Position numbers and translations under genes: made by a program. Positions 44,927 through 57,509 of a DNA stretch of 64,000 bases are shown piece by piece (within the stretch, counting starts at the first letter, position 1; every line of letters starts with the position of its first letter). This DNA comes from Pseudomonas kuykendallii (GTDB lineage: Bacteria; Pseudomonadota; Gammaproteobacteria; Pseudomonadales; Pseudomonadaceae), in NCBI RefSeq assembly GCF_900106975.1, contig NZ_FNNU01000004.1:372001-436000 (forward strand), read 5' to 3'. The notes under the pieces were generated by a model. It was given only the letters and a program-made list of their open reading frames with translations, was not told the DNA's origin and searched no databases.

Positions 44927-45805
44927 TTACTGGCGGCGCTCGTAGGTGCCGACCGCCACCGCGTAGTCACCGATCTTGCGCAACAGCGTGCGCTTGTATT
45001 CGCTCTGCCCGGTCATCGGGTTGCGCCACAGGTAATCCACTTCGCCTTCGCTGCCGGCGGCCATCACGGCGAGCATCTGCTGGCCGATCGGCTGGCCATC
45101 GGTGGCCTTGAGTGCGGAAAAGTCGGTGCCGACCAGGCGCCGCTGGAAGCCGTGGGCGACGAAGCGCTTGCTGTTCAGGTCGACGACAAAGACGTAGAGG
45201 TCGTCGGCGATGAAGGTCTTGTCGCCGGAACGGTTGATCTTCTCCAGGGTGCCCTTGGGATCGGCGGCGATGGCCTCGGAGGCCTTTTGCAACAGCGCCT
45301 GGGCCTGCGCTTCGGTGGAACGCGGCATGTAGTAGCCGACGGCGAAGATGCGCTCGCCGACGCGCTGGTAGAACACGTGCTTGCGCTCGACCTTGCCGTC
45401 GTTCCAGTTCCACCAGCGGTACTCGGCGCTGTGGATCTGGCCGTCCTCGGGCTGGCTGATGGCGCGCTGGAACACCGGGCGCAGGTCGTCGTCGAGGAAA
45501 CCGGCCACCGGTTTGCCGATCAGCGAGACGGAAGGCCCGCCGCTGGCGAGCATCACGCCGGAGGTGTCGACCACGTAGATGTACAGCTGGCCGTCGATGA
45601 ATTCGCCCTGGCGGCTGAAACTGGCCAGCGCCTTGTCGCCGTTCTCCCGGTAGTGGGCGATGGCCTTGCCGAGCAGCGCCTTGGCCTGGCTGGCCTCCTC
45701 GGCGTAGGCATCGGTCTGGGCCTTGGTCTGGGCCTGGGTCTGGGCGAAGCCCAACAGGGAGAAGGCGCTGAGCCAGAGAAAAGCAACGACGCGGTACACT
45801 CTCAT
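44927..45805 (-). CDS. Secreted protein with two Cache-like domains
   Basis: A 292-residue protein with a signal peptide (residues 1-24, ending LLGFAQ). After a Gln/Ala/Thr-rich stretch come two similar sensor units: ASFSRQGEFIDGQLYIYVVD to FAVGYYMPR, and NRSGDKTFIADDLYVFVVDL to AVGTYERR. Both are of the single-Cache type that binds small ligands, usually the outside part of chemoreceptors and kinases. Here no membrane anchor or output domain follows, so this is a free periplasmic protein. The start at 45805 follows GAGGGA. Confidence 0.82.
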   Translation of the reverse strand: MRVYRVVAFLWLSAFSLLGFAQTQAQTKAQTDAYAEEASQAKALLGKAIAHYRENGDKALASFSRQGEFIDGQLYIYVVDTSGVMLASGGPSVSLIGKPVAGFLDDDLRPVFQRAISQPEDGQIHSAEYRWWNWNDGKVERKHVFYQRVGERIFAVGYYMPRSTEAQAQALLQKASEAIAADPKGTLEKINRSGDKTFIADDLYVFVVDLNSKRFVAHGFQRRLVGTDFSALKATDGQPIGQQMLAVMAAGSEGEVDYLWRNPMTGQSEYKRTLLRKIGDYAVAVGTYERRQ

Positions 45806-45987
45806 TATTGTTATCCCTCGGGGTGAACGAAGCGGCGCGCCAGGTCGGCCTGCGCGCCCCTCAGTGTAGGCGAAGGCGACCCGCGACGGCACAGCATGCG
45901 TGGCGATGATCGCCCGCCATAACCCGAGACTTCGTCACGGGTGCCGTTTAAGCTGCTGCCTTCCCGATACGACCCCATCCGCCGCCC

Positions 45988-47307
45988 GTGATGTTCAAGC
46001 TCCCCACCACCGCCACCGCCCCCTTCTGCCCGTCGGCCGTGAGCCACAGCATCGACGTGCCCGCCAACGCCTCTCTGGCGCGCAAGGCGCTGCTGTTCAT
46101 GGGCCCCGGCCTGCTGGTTTCGATCGGCTACATGGACCCCGGCAACTGGGCCACCGCCATCGAGGCCGGCTCGCGCTTCGGCTACGCGCTGCTGTTCGTG
46201 GTGGTGCTCGCCAGCCTCTCGGGGATGGTCTTGCAGAACCTCTGTTCGCGCCTGGGCATCGCCACCGGGCGCGACCTCGCGCAACTGTCGCGCGAGCGCT
46301 ATAGCCCGCGCGTGGCGCGCGGTCAGTGGCTGCTGGCGGAACTCTCGATCATCGCCACCGACCTCGCCGAAGTGCTCGGCGCGGCGCTGGCCTTCCACCT
46401 GCTGTTGGGCGTATCGATCACCACCGGCGTGGTCTTGACGGCGTTCGACACGCTGATCGTGCTGGCCCTGCAGGGCGCCAACTTCCGCCGCCTGGAGGCC
46501 ATCGTGCTGGGCCTGATCGCCACCATCGGCGCGTGTTTCTTCATCGAGCTGGTGCTGATCAAACCCTACTGGCCGGAGGTCGCCGCCGGGCTCAAACCGT
46601 CCTGGGAGATGCTCAGCCAGCAGGAGCCGCTGTACCTGGCGATTGGCATCCTCGGCGCCACGGTGATGCCGCACAACCTCTACCTGCACTCCTCGGTGGT
46701 GCAGACCCGGGTCAACGGCAGCGACCTCGCCAGCAAGCGCAGCGCGGTAAGGTTCGCCCGCCTCGACACCATCGCCTCGCTGTCGCTGGCGCTGCTGATC
46801 AACGCGGCGATCCTCATCCTCGCCGCGGCCGCCTTCCACCGCAGCGGACACACCGATGTGGTGGAGATCCAGGATGCCTATCACCTGCTCGACCCGCTGG
46901 TGGGCGGCACGCTGGCGAGCATCCTGTTCGGCGTGGCGCTGCTCGCGGCCGGGCAGAGTTCGACCTTCACCGGCACCATCGCCGGGCAGGTGGTGATGGA
47001 AGGCTTCCTGCAGGCGAAGATTCCCTGCTGGCAGCGCCGCCTGATCACCCGCGCGCTGGCGCTGATACCGGCGCTGATCGGCGTGGTCTGGCTCGGCGAC
47101 GACGCGGTCGGCAAGCTGCTGGTGCTCAGCCAGGTGGTGCTCAGCCTGCAACTGCCGTTCGCCCTCTGGCCGCTGATCCGCTTCAGCAGCGACCGGCAGC
47201 TGATGGGCCCGTTCGCCAACAGCCGGCTGACCCGATACCTGGCCTGGGGCCTGTTCGGGCTGATCTCGCTGGCCAACCTGACGCTCCTGTATTTCTGGGT
47301 CGCCTGA
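45988..47307 (+). CDS. mntH: Nramp family Mn2+/divalent metal:H+ symporter
   Basis: A 439-residue inner-membrane transporter with 11 helices. The metal site is formed by DPGNW in helix 1 (GYMDPGNWATAI) and MPH in helix 6 (GATVMPHNLYLHSSVV), both intact. Nramp proteins import Mn2+, and to lesser extent Fe2+ or Co2+. It starts with GTG directly followed by an ATG; either is possible. Confidence 0.93.
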   Translation: MMFKLPTTATAPFCPSAVSHSIDVPANASLARKALLFMGPGLLVSIGYMDPGNWATAIEAGSRFGYALLFVVVLASLSGMVLQNLCSRLGIATGRDLAQLSRERYSPRVARGQWLLAELSIIATDLAEVLGAALAFHLLLGVSITTGVVLTAFDTLIVLALQGANFRRLEAIVLGLIATIGACFFIELVLIKPYWPEVAAGLKPSWEMLSQQEPLYLAIGILGATVMPHNLYLHSSVVQTRVNGSDLASKRSAVRFARLDTIASLSLALLINAAILILAAAAFHRSGHTDVVEIQDAYHLLDPLVGGTLASILFGVALLAAGQSSTFTGTIAGQVVMEGFLQAKIPCWQRRLITRALALIPALIGVVWLGDDAVGKLLVLSQVVLSLQLPFALWPLIRFSSDRQLMGPFANSRLTRYLAWGLFGLISLANLTLLYFWVA

Positions 47308-47397
47308 CTCCCGTCGGGGCGAGTCCGCTTTCCAGGCAATCGATAGCAGGGTATCGGTTACACTCCCCCGCTTTGTCCCGCCGCCAGGAGTCCGCCC

Positions 47398-49035
47398 ATG
47401 GAAACCATCACGCTGGTATTGGTGATGTTCGTCGGAGTCATCGTCAGCAGCACGCTGATCCGCATGCTGCCCGTTCCCCTACCGCTGCCGCTGATGCAGA
47501 TCGCCATCGGCGCCGCCATCGGGATGATCGGCAACTGGCGCCTGGACCTCGATCCGGAGGTGTTCTTCCTGCTGTTCCTGCCGCCGCTGCTGTTCCTCGA
47601 CGGCTGGCGGATTCCAAAGGAAGGCCTGCTGCGCGACAAGGGGATGATCCTTGCCCTGGCCCTCGGCCTGGTCTTCATCACCGTGCTCGGCGTCGGCTAC
47701 TTCATCCACCTGCTGATTCCGTCGATGCCGATGCCGGTGGCTTTCGCCCTCGCCGCGGTGATCTCGCCGACGGACCCGGTGGCGGTTTCGGCGATCGCCG
47801 CGCGGGTGCCGGTGCCCAAGCGGCTGATGCACATCCTCGAAGGCGAATCGCTGCTCAACGACGCCAGCGGCCTGGTCTGCCTGCGTTTCGCCATCGCCGC
47901 CACCCTGACCGGCAGCTTCGTGCTCTCCGAGGCGACCCTGAGTTTCATCATGCTGGCCCTGGGCGGCATCGCCATCGGCGTGCTGGTGACCTGGGTTATC
48001 ACCCGCATCAAGAGCTGGACCTCGCGCCGCTTCGGCGAGGAAACCGGTGCGCAGATCCTGATCAGCCTGCTGATTCCCTTCGTCGCTTACCTGTTCGCCG
48101 AACACCTGCATTTCTCCGGCATCCTCGCCGCGGTCGCCGCCGGCATCAGCATGAGTTACACCGAACTCTCCGGCAGGGCGCTGGCAGTCACCCGGATGCG
48201 CCGCACGGCGGTCTGGGACACCCTGCAGTTCTCCCTCAACGGCCTGATCTTCGTGCTGCTCGGCGAACAGCTGCCGGGCATCGTCGCCGGCGCCAGCCAG
48301 GTGGTGCGCGACACCGGCCACCACGAACCGATCTGGCTGCTGCTCTACGTCGTGGTGATCAACCTCGCCCTCGGCGCGCTGCGCTTCTGCTGGGTCTGGC
48401 TGTCGATCCGCTTCAGCATCTACCGCCGCCGCGCCGATGCGCCGCGCTCGCTGTGGCGGGTGGCCGCGGTGATGACGGTGGCCGGCGCGCGCGGCACCAT
48501 CACCCTCGCCGGTGTGCTGACGCTGCCGCTGCTGATGAACGACGGCACGCCCTTCCCCGCCCGCGACCTGGCGATTCTGCTGGCCGCCGGGGTGATCATC
48601 GTTTCGCTGGTGGTCGCCAGCATCGGCATGCCGCTGCTGCTCAAGGGCGGTCTCGACGTGCCCGCCGAGCCCGGCCACCAGGCGGAAATCGACCGCGCCC
48701 GCGACATCGCCGCCCGCGCCGCGATACGGGCCATCGAGCAGGCGCAACACCAGATGAGCGAAGGCCGCGCCGACGCCGACCGCTACATCGAGGCGGCCGG
48801 CCGCATCGCCGACCTGTACCGCTACCGCATCGACACGCGCGCCCGCCCGGACGAGGAAGGCGCCCGCGAGAACGCCTCGCGCGAAGAGGAAATCGAACGC
48901 CAGCTACGCCTCGCCGGCCTGCGCGCCGAACGCGACGAGTTCTTCCGCCTGCTGCGGCACAAACGCCTCGGCGAAGAACAGGCACGCAAGCTGATCCGGG
49001 AGGTCGATCTGCTGGAAACGCAGCAGACGGGCTGA
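47398..49035 (+). CDS. Na+/H+ antiporter, CPA1 (NhaP/YjcE) family
   Basis: A 545-residue protein. The membrane domain of about 12 helices carries the CPA1 ion-site motif ISPTDPVAVSAI and GESLLNDASG, followed by ARGTITLAGVLTLPLL. A charged helical tail of about 130 residues follows. It exports Na+ (or K+) in exchange for protons. It has its own start 90 bases after mntH. Confidence 0.9.
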   Translation: METITLVLVMFVGVIVSSTLIRMLPVPLPLPLMQIAIGAAIGMIGNWRLDLDPEVFFLLFLPPLLFLDGWRIPKEGLLRDKGMILALALGLVFITVLGVGYFIHLLIPSMPMPVAFALAAVISPTDPVAVSAIAARVPVPKRLMHILEGESLLNDASGLVCLRFAIAATLTGSFVLSEATLSFIMLALGGIAIGVLVTWVITRIKSWTSRRFGEETGAQILISLLIPFVAYLFAEHLHFSGILAAVAAGISMSYTELSGRALAVTRMRRTAVWDTLQFSLNGLIFVLLGEQLPGIVAGASQVVRDTGHHEPIWLLLYVVVINLALGALRFCWVWLSIRFSIYRRRADAPRSLWRVAAVMTVAGARGTITLAGVLTLPLLMNDGTPFPARDLAILLAAGVIIVSLVVASIGMPLLLKGGLDVPAEPGHQAEIDRARDIAARAAIRAIEQAQHQMSEGRADADRYIEAAGRIADLYRYRIDTRARPDEEGARENASREEEIERQLRLAGLRAERDEFFRLLRHKRLGEEQARKLIREVDLLETQQTG

Positions 49036-49228
49036 GGCGGGAGCGCTGAGCACTGTACGGTGGGGCGGACACTCGCCCTTGTTTGACTGTGCTGCGTCTG
49101 ACTTGTCGAGCAGTTTGAAGTAATGGTTCCGCTCTGCTGAGCGGGGCCCCTGCTTCAAACCACTCAGTAATTCAGAATCGCCATAAAGGCCATGCCCGCA
49201 AACACGCTTAAAGTCACGCAAAAATGCA

Positions 49229-49295
49229 GGTGGATGACGCTCTTTTCATCCACCGTTACACCGCCGGTGGATCGATGAAGCGCGATCCCCCTACG
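49229..49295. repeat. REP-like palindrome (GGTGGATGA family)
   Basis: GGTGGATGA, a short loop and TTCATCCACC form one hairpin (49229-49254). A degraded second part ends GATCCCCCTACG. The stretch GACGCTCTTTTCATCCACC recurs in reverse at 58738-58756, where GATCCCCCTACG is also found. Confidence 0.75.
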
Positions 49296-49316
49296 AACTC
49301 AAAATCCAAAATGCAC

Positions 49317-50237
49317 TCAAGCAAGATCCCGCAACGCCGGCTCCAGACTCGGATAACGAAACCCGAACCCCGCCTCCTGCAACCGCCTCGGCACCACCCT
49401 CTGCCCATCGACGAAGAGTTCCGCCATCTCCCCCGCCAGCCAGCGGATCGGCGCCGCCGGCAGGTGCAGCCACACCGGGCGGCCGAGCACCCGGCCGGCA
49501 GTCGCAGCGAATTCGGCCTGGCTGACCGCGCCGGGCGCCACCAGGTTGTACACGCCGTCGAAACGCTCCTCGCCCAGCGCAAGGGCGATGAACTGCAACA
49601 CGTCGTCGCGATGCACCCAACTGATCACCTGCTCGCCGCTGCCCAGGCGACCGCCCAGCGCCAGGCGGTGCGGCAGGAGCAACGGCTTGAGCGCGCCGCC
49701 GGGGCCGAAGACCACGCCCAGGCGCATCGTCACCTGGCGCACGCCAAGCGCCACCGCCGGTTTCGCCGCCGCTTCCCAGCGCGCGCAGAGTTCGGCCATG
49801 AAGCCATGGCCCATGGCGCTCTGCTCGTCGAGGGATTCCTGCGGGTCGCGCACGCCGTAATAGCCGATCGCCGATCCCTGCACCCACACCGCCGGGATGT
49901 GCCGGGTTCGCTTGAGCCAGGCAATCAGGTCGTCGGTGGTGCCGACCCGGCTGGCCAGCAGCGTTCCCTGTCGCGCCGCACTCCAGCGCGGCCCTACCAC
50001 CGGCGCACCGGCGAGGTTGATGACGGCGTCGAAGGCGTCGTCGGCCGCCAATCGGTCCAGCGCATCGATGCAGCGTGCGCGGCCGTTGAAACGCGCGCTG
50101 GCGCGTTGCGGATGGCGGGTCAGCACGCACAGCGAGTGACCGGCATCGAGCAACTGGCGGACCAGGGTTTCGCCGATGAACCCGGTGCCGCCGGTGACCA
50201 GAACGCGCCGCGGGGTAATACCGGTGAAAGGATTCAT
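49317..50237 (-). CDS. TIGR01777 family epimerase (YfcH-like)
   Basis: A 306-residue extended-SDR protein: VLVTGGTGFIGETLVRQLLD at the NAD site, VINLAGAPVVGPRW, YGVRDPQESLDEQS, and RLGVVFGPGGALKPLL. These are landmarks of the TIGR01777 family, whose cellular role is not established; the C-terminal domain (LHLPAAPIRWLAGEMAELF) is also typical. No operon partner. Confidence 0.9.
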   Translation of the reverse strand: MNPFTGITPRRVLVTGGTGFIGETLVRQLLDAGHSLCVLTRHPQRASARFNGRARCIDALDRLAADDAFDAVINLAGAPVVGPRWSAARQGTLLASRVGTTDDLIAWLKRTRHIPAVWVQGSAIGYYGVRDPQESLDEQSAMGHGFMAELCARWEAAAKPAVALGVRQVTMRLGVVFGPGGALKPLLLPHRLALGGRLGSGEQVISWVHRDDVLQFIALALGEERFDGVYNLVAPGAVSQAEFAATAGRVLGRPVWLHLPAAPIRWLAGEMAELFVDGQRVVPRRLQEAGFGFRYPSLEPALRDLA

Positions 50238-50361
50238 GCCCTACCCGCTCCTGGAAATGTCCCGCCATCGCGTCGCCGGGTGGCGTGCAACCGGTGGGAT
50301 GCGAAGGTCGATGGACTGTCCTCGATAGACCGCCACGCGCGCTGGCTGTTCGAGCGCCCGC

Positions 50362-51882
50362 TCAGGCGGGTTCGGGGAATACCCGGTTGCGCCCGCCGGC
50401 CTTCGCCGCGTACAGCGCCTGATCGGCCGCCTGCAGCAGTTCCTCCGCGCCAGGCTCGTGCCCGTCGGGGCGCCAGCTGTGGACGCCGGCGCTGATGGTG
50501 ACGATGCCCTTCTGGTTACCGGTGTGGGGAATGTTCAGGTCGCGGACGGCCTGCAGGATATGCGCGGCGATCCGCTGGCTGCCTTGTGCGTCGGTCTCCG
50601 GCAGCAGCATCAGGAATTCCTCGCCGCCGTAACGCACGGCCAGGTCGCCGGCGCGCCCGGCGCACATCTGTATCGCCCGCCCCACAGCCTTGATGCAGGC
50701 GTCACCGGCGGGATGACCGTACTGGTCGTTGTAGCCCTTGAAATGATCGATATCGAGCATGATCAGGCCCAGAGTCTTGCCGTTGCGCCGCGCGCGGGCG
50801 ATCTCGTCCGGTAACGCCTGATCCAGTCGCCGGCGGTTCGCCAGCCCGGTGAGGCCGTCCTGCAAGGCCAGCTTGCGCAGTTCGCGGTGGGCCTCCTGGA
50901 GTTGCGCTTCCGCGCGCATGCCGAGGCGAATCTGCCGGATCAGGACGATGCCGAAGATCCCCATGGTGAAAATCATCAGGGCGACGATATAGGCGGAGCG
51001 ATAGATGTTGGCTTCCCAGGGCGCGAGGATGGCCTGCCGGGACTGCGCCGCTTCCACCACCAGCGGATACTTGTCGAGCGCCTGGTAGCCGTACAGGCGC
51101 TCGATGCCGTCCACCATCGAGTGAAGCGTGGCGGTCCCGGCCTTAGCCTGCGGCATCAGTTCGGAAAATATCCTGCCGCCGGCGAGGCTACTGCCGATGA
51201 CCGTTTCGTTGAAGGGCCGCCTGACCAGCAGCGTGCCGTCGCGCAACGCCAGCACGATGGCGCCCTGCCCATCGATATCGAAGCCGTCGTAGAACCTGCG
51301 GAAGTAATCCACCCGCAGCGCCGCCAGGGCGACGCCGGCGAAACTCCCGTCCGGCGCGTTGATGCGCCGGGAAACGGGCAGCACCAGGCGCCCGGTGGAA
51401 CGGCTCCTGATCACCGGGCCGATGTGCACGCCGCTGTCGGGGTTGTTTTTGTGGAAGGTGAAGTAATCCCGATCGGTGCTGTTGACCCCGGGAGGCTCGC
51501 TGGCTTCCGACGTCACCAGCCAGTTGCCGTTGCGATCGAAGACGAACAGCCCGTTGAGCTGCGCCAGGGAAGCGACATTGCCTTGCAGCAGGCGCCTGAG
51601 GCGTTCGAGCTGCGCGTGGGAGGTGCCGTCGGTTTCGACGCGTTCGACCACGTTGGCGAGCACCAGGTCGGCTTCCTCGAAGACATCCTCGGCATGCTGC
51701 GCCAGCGAGCGGGTGAGGTTGGAAGTGGTGGTTTCCGCCATGCGCAACGTTTCGCGACGCGCCGTCCAGGCCTGCCAGATGTCCAGGCCGATGATCGACA
51801 GGATGACCAGCACCACGAATACGAAAGCCAGCCGCTGGAGCGACTGTCTGGGTCTGATAAAGCTTTCCAGGAGACTCGGCAT
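50362..51882 (-). CDS. Membrane diguanylate cyclase with dCache sensor
   Basis: A 506-residue c-di-GMP synthase. A helix at residues 18-38 leads to a periplasmic double-Cache domain (about 40-285), then a second helix (about 290-312, MIFTMGIFGIVLI). The GGDEF domain has intact YGGEEFLML. The inhibitory site RAGD stands five residues before it, so product feedback is expected. Lies downstream of the chelatase genes but has 172 bases between, so probably separate. Confidence 0.9.
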   Translation of the reverse strand: MPSLLESFIRPRQSLQRLAFVFVVLVILSIIGLDIWQAWTARRETLRMAETTTSNLTRSLAQHAEDVFEEADLVLANVVERVETDGTSHAQLERLRRLLQGNVASLAQLNGLFVFDRNGNWLVTSEASEPPGVNSTDRDYFTFHKNNPDSGVHIGPVIRSRSTGRLVLPVSRRINAPDGSFAGVALAALRVDYFRRFYDGFDIDGQGAIVLALRDGTLLVRRPFNETVIGSSLAGGRIFSELMPQAKAGTATLHSMVDGIERLYGYQALDKYPLVVEAAQSRQAILAPWEANIYRSAYIVALMIFTMGIFGIVLIRQIRLGMRAEAQLQEAHRELRKLALQDGLTGLANRRRLDQALPDEIARARRNGKTLGLIMLDIDHFKGYNDQYGHPAGDACIKAVGRAIQMCAGRAGDLAVRYGGEEFLMLLPETDAQGSQRIAAHILQAVRDLNIPHTGNQKGIVTISAGVHSWRPDGHEPGAEELLQAADQALYAAKAGGRNRVFPEPA

Positions 51883-52054
51883 CGGTCGGACGGGACTCTT
51901 TGTAATCGACGGTTACCCGGACTCTGCCGGGTAACTTGGCGTGAGTGGCGCCTAACCTGCGTATTGCCGCTGCACCCTGGCTGCGGGTCGCGCGGCCGGG
52001 GTCGTCCGGGATTGTACGGGCTGCTTCGGCGCCAGGTAAAACCCTGTCGGCGCC

Positions 52055-52717
52055 CTATCGAGTAAGCAGATTTTTCGCGGGCACGCATTCGGCGCCCCAT
52101 GACCGGGCGATCTGCGCTGCGCGGCCCAACGGCACGGATGCGTTCTCGAAATCCACCACCACGCAGAAATCCGCCGACGGCGGTCGCGCCGGCAGCGGGT
52201 CGAAGCGCCCATCGCTGAGCAGCCAGAGGCCGATACGCTTGCCGCGGGCGTTGCGGCGCTCCCTGGCCAAGGTGCGCTCGGCCAGCTCCAGCGCCGCGGC
52301 CACCGGCGAACCGCCGCCGCCGCCAATGGCATCGATCCAGGCGTGATTGGAGGACCGCGCCTTCTGCGGTTTGCACAGCAGGCGCGCCTGCCCGGCGGCG
52401 AATCCGATCACCATCAGCTCGCCGCGCTGGCGATAGACCTGCTCGCTCCAGCGCAGCAGCAGGCCCTTGGCCAGCGTCAGGTTGCGCCGCTTGAGCATCG
52501 AGCCGGAGCAATCCAGCACCAGGCAGTGCAGCGTCCCCGCCTCGGCTGCCTGCTGCTGGAAACGCAGGTGCGGCGCACGCAGCGGCTCGGAGCCTTTCGC
52601 CAGCAAGGTGCGCGGCCAGTGAAGGCGCGCGCTGGCCGCCGTGCCGCACTGACGGATGCGGCCCGCGCGAGCCCCGTCGCCGGCCTGCGCGCCGGGCGAG
52701 GCGTGCGGGCTCAGGGC
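52055..52717 (-). CDS. VWA domain half of ChlD-type chelatase subunit, expressed by -1 frameshift
   Basis: A von Willebrand A domain of the magnesium/cobalt chelatase medium-subunit type: HWPRTLLAKG lead-in, metal site VLDCSGSML, then a FENAS-ending Rossmann-like fold. The frame has no ATG or GTG. The TTG at 52606 would cut off the conserved HWPRTL lead-in. The frame is open back through the stop of the AAA+ gene, in the -1 phase, and joins it at the heptamer A_AAA_AAG (52717-52723). The likely product is one 553-residue AAA+-VWA protein running from 53715 to 52055: 333 zero-frame plus 220 shifted residues. Rare initiation at CTG 52714 (CTGA overlap) is the alternative. Confidence 0.75.
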   Translation of the reverse strand, partial: ALSPHASPGAQAGDGARAGRIRQCGTAASARLHWPRTLLAKGSEPLRAPHLRFQQQAAEAGTLHCLVLDCSGSMLKRRNLTLAKGLLLRWSEQVYRQRGELMVIGFAAGQARLLCKPQKARSSNHAWIDAIGGGGGSPVAAALELAERTLARERRNARGKRIGLWLLSDGRFDPLPARPPSADFCVVVDFENASVPLGRAAQIARSWGAECVPAKNLLTR

Positions 52718-52738
52718 TTTTTTGTCGGCAGCGGCCTC
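52669..52738 (-). promoter_or_regulatory. Programmed -1 ribosomal frameshift signal
   Basis: Three parts in transcript order. GAGG (52738-52735) can act as an internal Shine-Dalgarno; 11 bases follow. The slippery heptamer A_AAA_AAG is at 52723-52717, in the right phase (zero frame ACA AAA AAG). After four bases comes a GC hairpin with outer arms GAGCCC (52712-52707)/GGGCTC (52674-52669) and inner arms CCGGC/GCCGG (52695-52691/52684-52680). The zero-frame TGA is at 52713-52711. This is the layout of bacterial signals such as that in dnaX. Confidence 0.72.
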
Positions 52739-53715
52739 GCGCCGTCTAGCTGGGCGGTGGGCACCGCCTGCGGCGGCAATTCGCCCCAGTCGTTGCCCTC
52801 GTTCGGCGCGGTGGCGCCCCCTTCCCGCGGCGGCTCGGCGCGCGGCGAGGGTGGCGGCGCGTCGGGCGGCAGTTTGCGGCGGTGCGCCAGCACCAGCTCG
52901 GCCACCACCGCGACATCCTCGGCGCCGATCCGCGCGTGGCCCTGCCAGGCCGCGTGCGCGCAGGCAGCGCGCAGCAGCACCAGGTCGGCGCGCACGCCTT
53001 CCACGCCGGCGGCGTAGCAGAGATCGCTGACCTGGCGGTGCAGTGCATCGTCGAATTCCAGTTGCCCGACCTTCGCCCGCGCCCGTTCCAGGCGCTGCAT
53101 CAGCGCCTCCTGCGCCGCGCGCTGGCCTTCGACGAAGCCCTGCGGGTCGCGGTCGAAGCGCAGCCGGCTACGCACGATCGCCTCACGCGCCGCCGGCTCG
53201 ATGCGCTCGCCGAGGCGCACGAACAGGCCGAAGCGATCGAGCAGTTGCGGACGCAGTTCGCCCTCTTCCGGGTTCATGGTGCCGACCAGGGCGATGCGCG
53301 CCTCGTGCTGGTGGGAAATGCCGTCGCGCTCGATGCGGTTGACCCCGCTGGCGCAGACGTCCAGCAGCAGGTCGACCAGCGCATCGGCCAGCAGGTTGAC
53401 CTCGTCGACGTAGAGCACGCCGCCGTCGGCGCGAGCCAGCAACCCGGGACGGAAATCCACGCGGCCGTCCTGCAGCGCCGCCTGGATGTCCAGCGAGCCC
53501 ACCAGCTGTTCCTCGCTGGCGCCCAGCGGCAGGTTGACGAAGCGCCCGGCCGGCAGCAGGTCGGCCAGCGCGCGGGCACTGGTGGACTTGGCGGTGCCGC
53601 GCGGCCCCTCGATCAGCACGCCGCCGATCTGCGGGTCGATGGCCGCCAGCAGCAGCGCCAGTTGCAGCTGCGGCTGGCCATGCAGGGCGGAGAACGGGAA
53701 ATGTGGGCGGTTCAT
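52711..53715 (-). CDS. Chelatase AAA+ ATPase (ChlI-type), cobaltochelatase small subunit
   Basis: A 334-residue AAA+ motor of the magnesium/cobalt chelatase family. Walker A GPRGTAKST is at 37-45, Walker B GVLYVDEVN at 99-107, sensor 1 LVGTMNPEEG at 143-152, and an arginine finger in QLLDRFG. The last 80 residues are a Pro/charged linker as found between the AAA+ and VWA parts of ChlD. The zero frame stops two codons after A_AAA_AAG, and a -1 shift leads into the VWA frame. It starts four bases after cobN, its presumed large-subunit partner for inserting Co2+ into hydrogenobyrinic acid diamide. Confidence 0.9.
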   Translation of the reverse strand: MNRPHFPFSALHGQPQLQLALLLAAIDPQIGGVLIEGPRGTAKSTSARALADLLPAGRFVNLPLGASEEQLVGSLDIQAALQDGRVDFRPGLLARADGGVLYVDEVNLLADALVDLLLDVCASGVNRIERDGISHQHEARIALVGTMNPEEGELRPQLLDRFGLFVRLGERIEPAAREAIVRSRLRFDRDPQGFVEGQRAAQEALMQRLERARAKVGQLEFDDALHRQVSDLCYAAGVEGVRADLVLLRAACAHAAWQGHARIGAEDVAVVAELVLAHRRKLPPDAPPPSPRAEPPREGGATAPNEGNDWGELPPQAVPTAQLDGARPLPTKKP

Positions 53716-53719
53716 GGGA

Positions 53720-57505
<3,786 letters not shown>

Positions 57506-57509
57506 CGGC

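Noticed and set aside
46326..49049. 907-codon plus-strand frame across mntH and the CPA1 antiporter
   Set aside because: It runs through two recognised membrane-protein genes in another phase and is Arg/Pro/Ala-rich with no known domain; a GC-content artefact.
52055..52606. VWA protein as an independent gene starting at TTG 52606
   Set aside because: The conserved residues HWPRTL lie upstream of the TTG in the same open frame, and there is no clear ribosome site for it. A -1 frameshift from the AAA+ gene explains the layout better.
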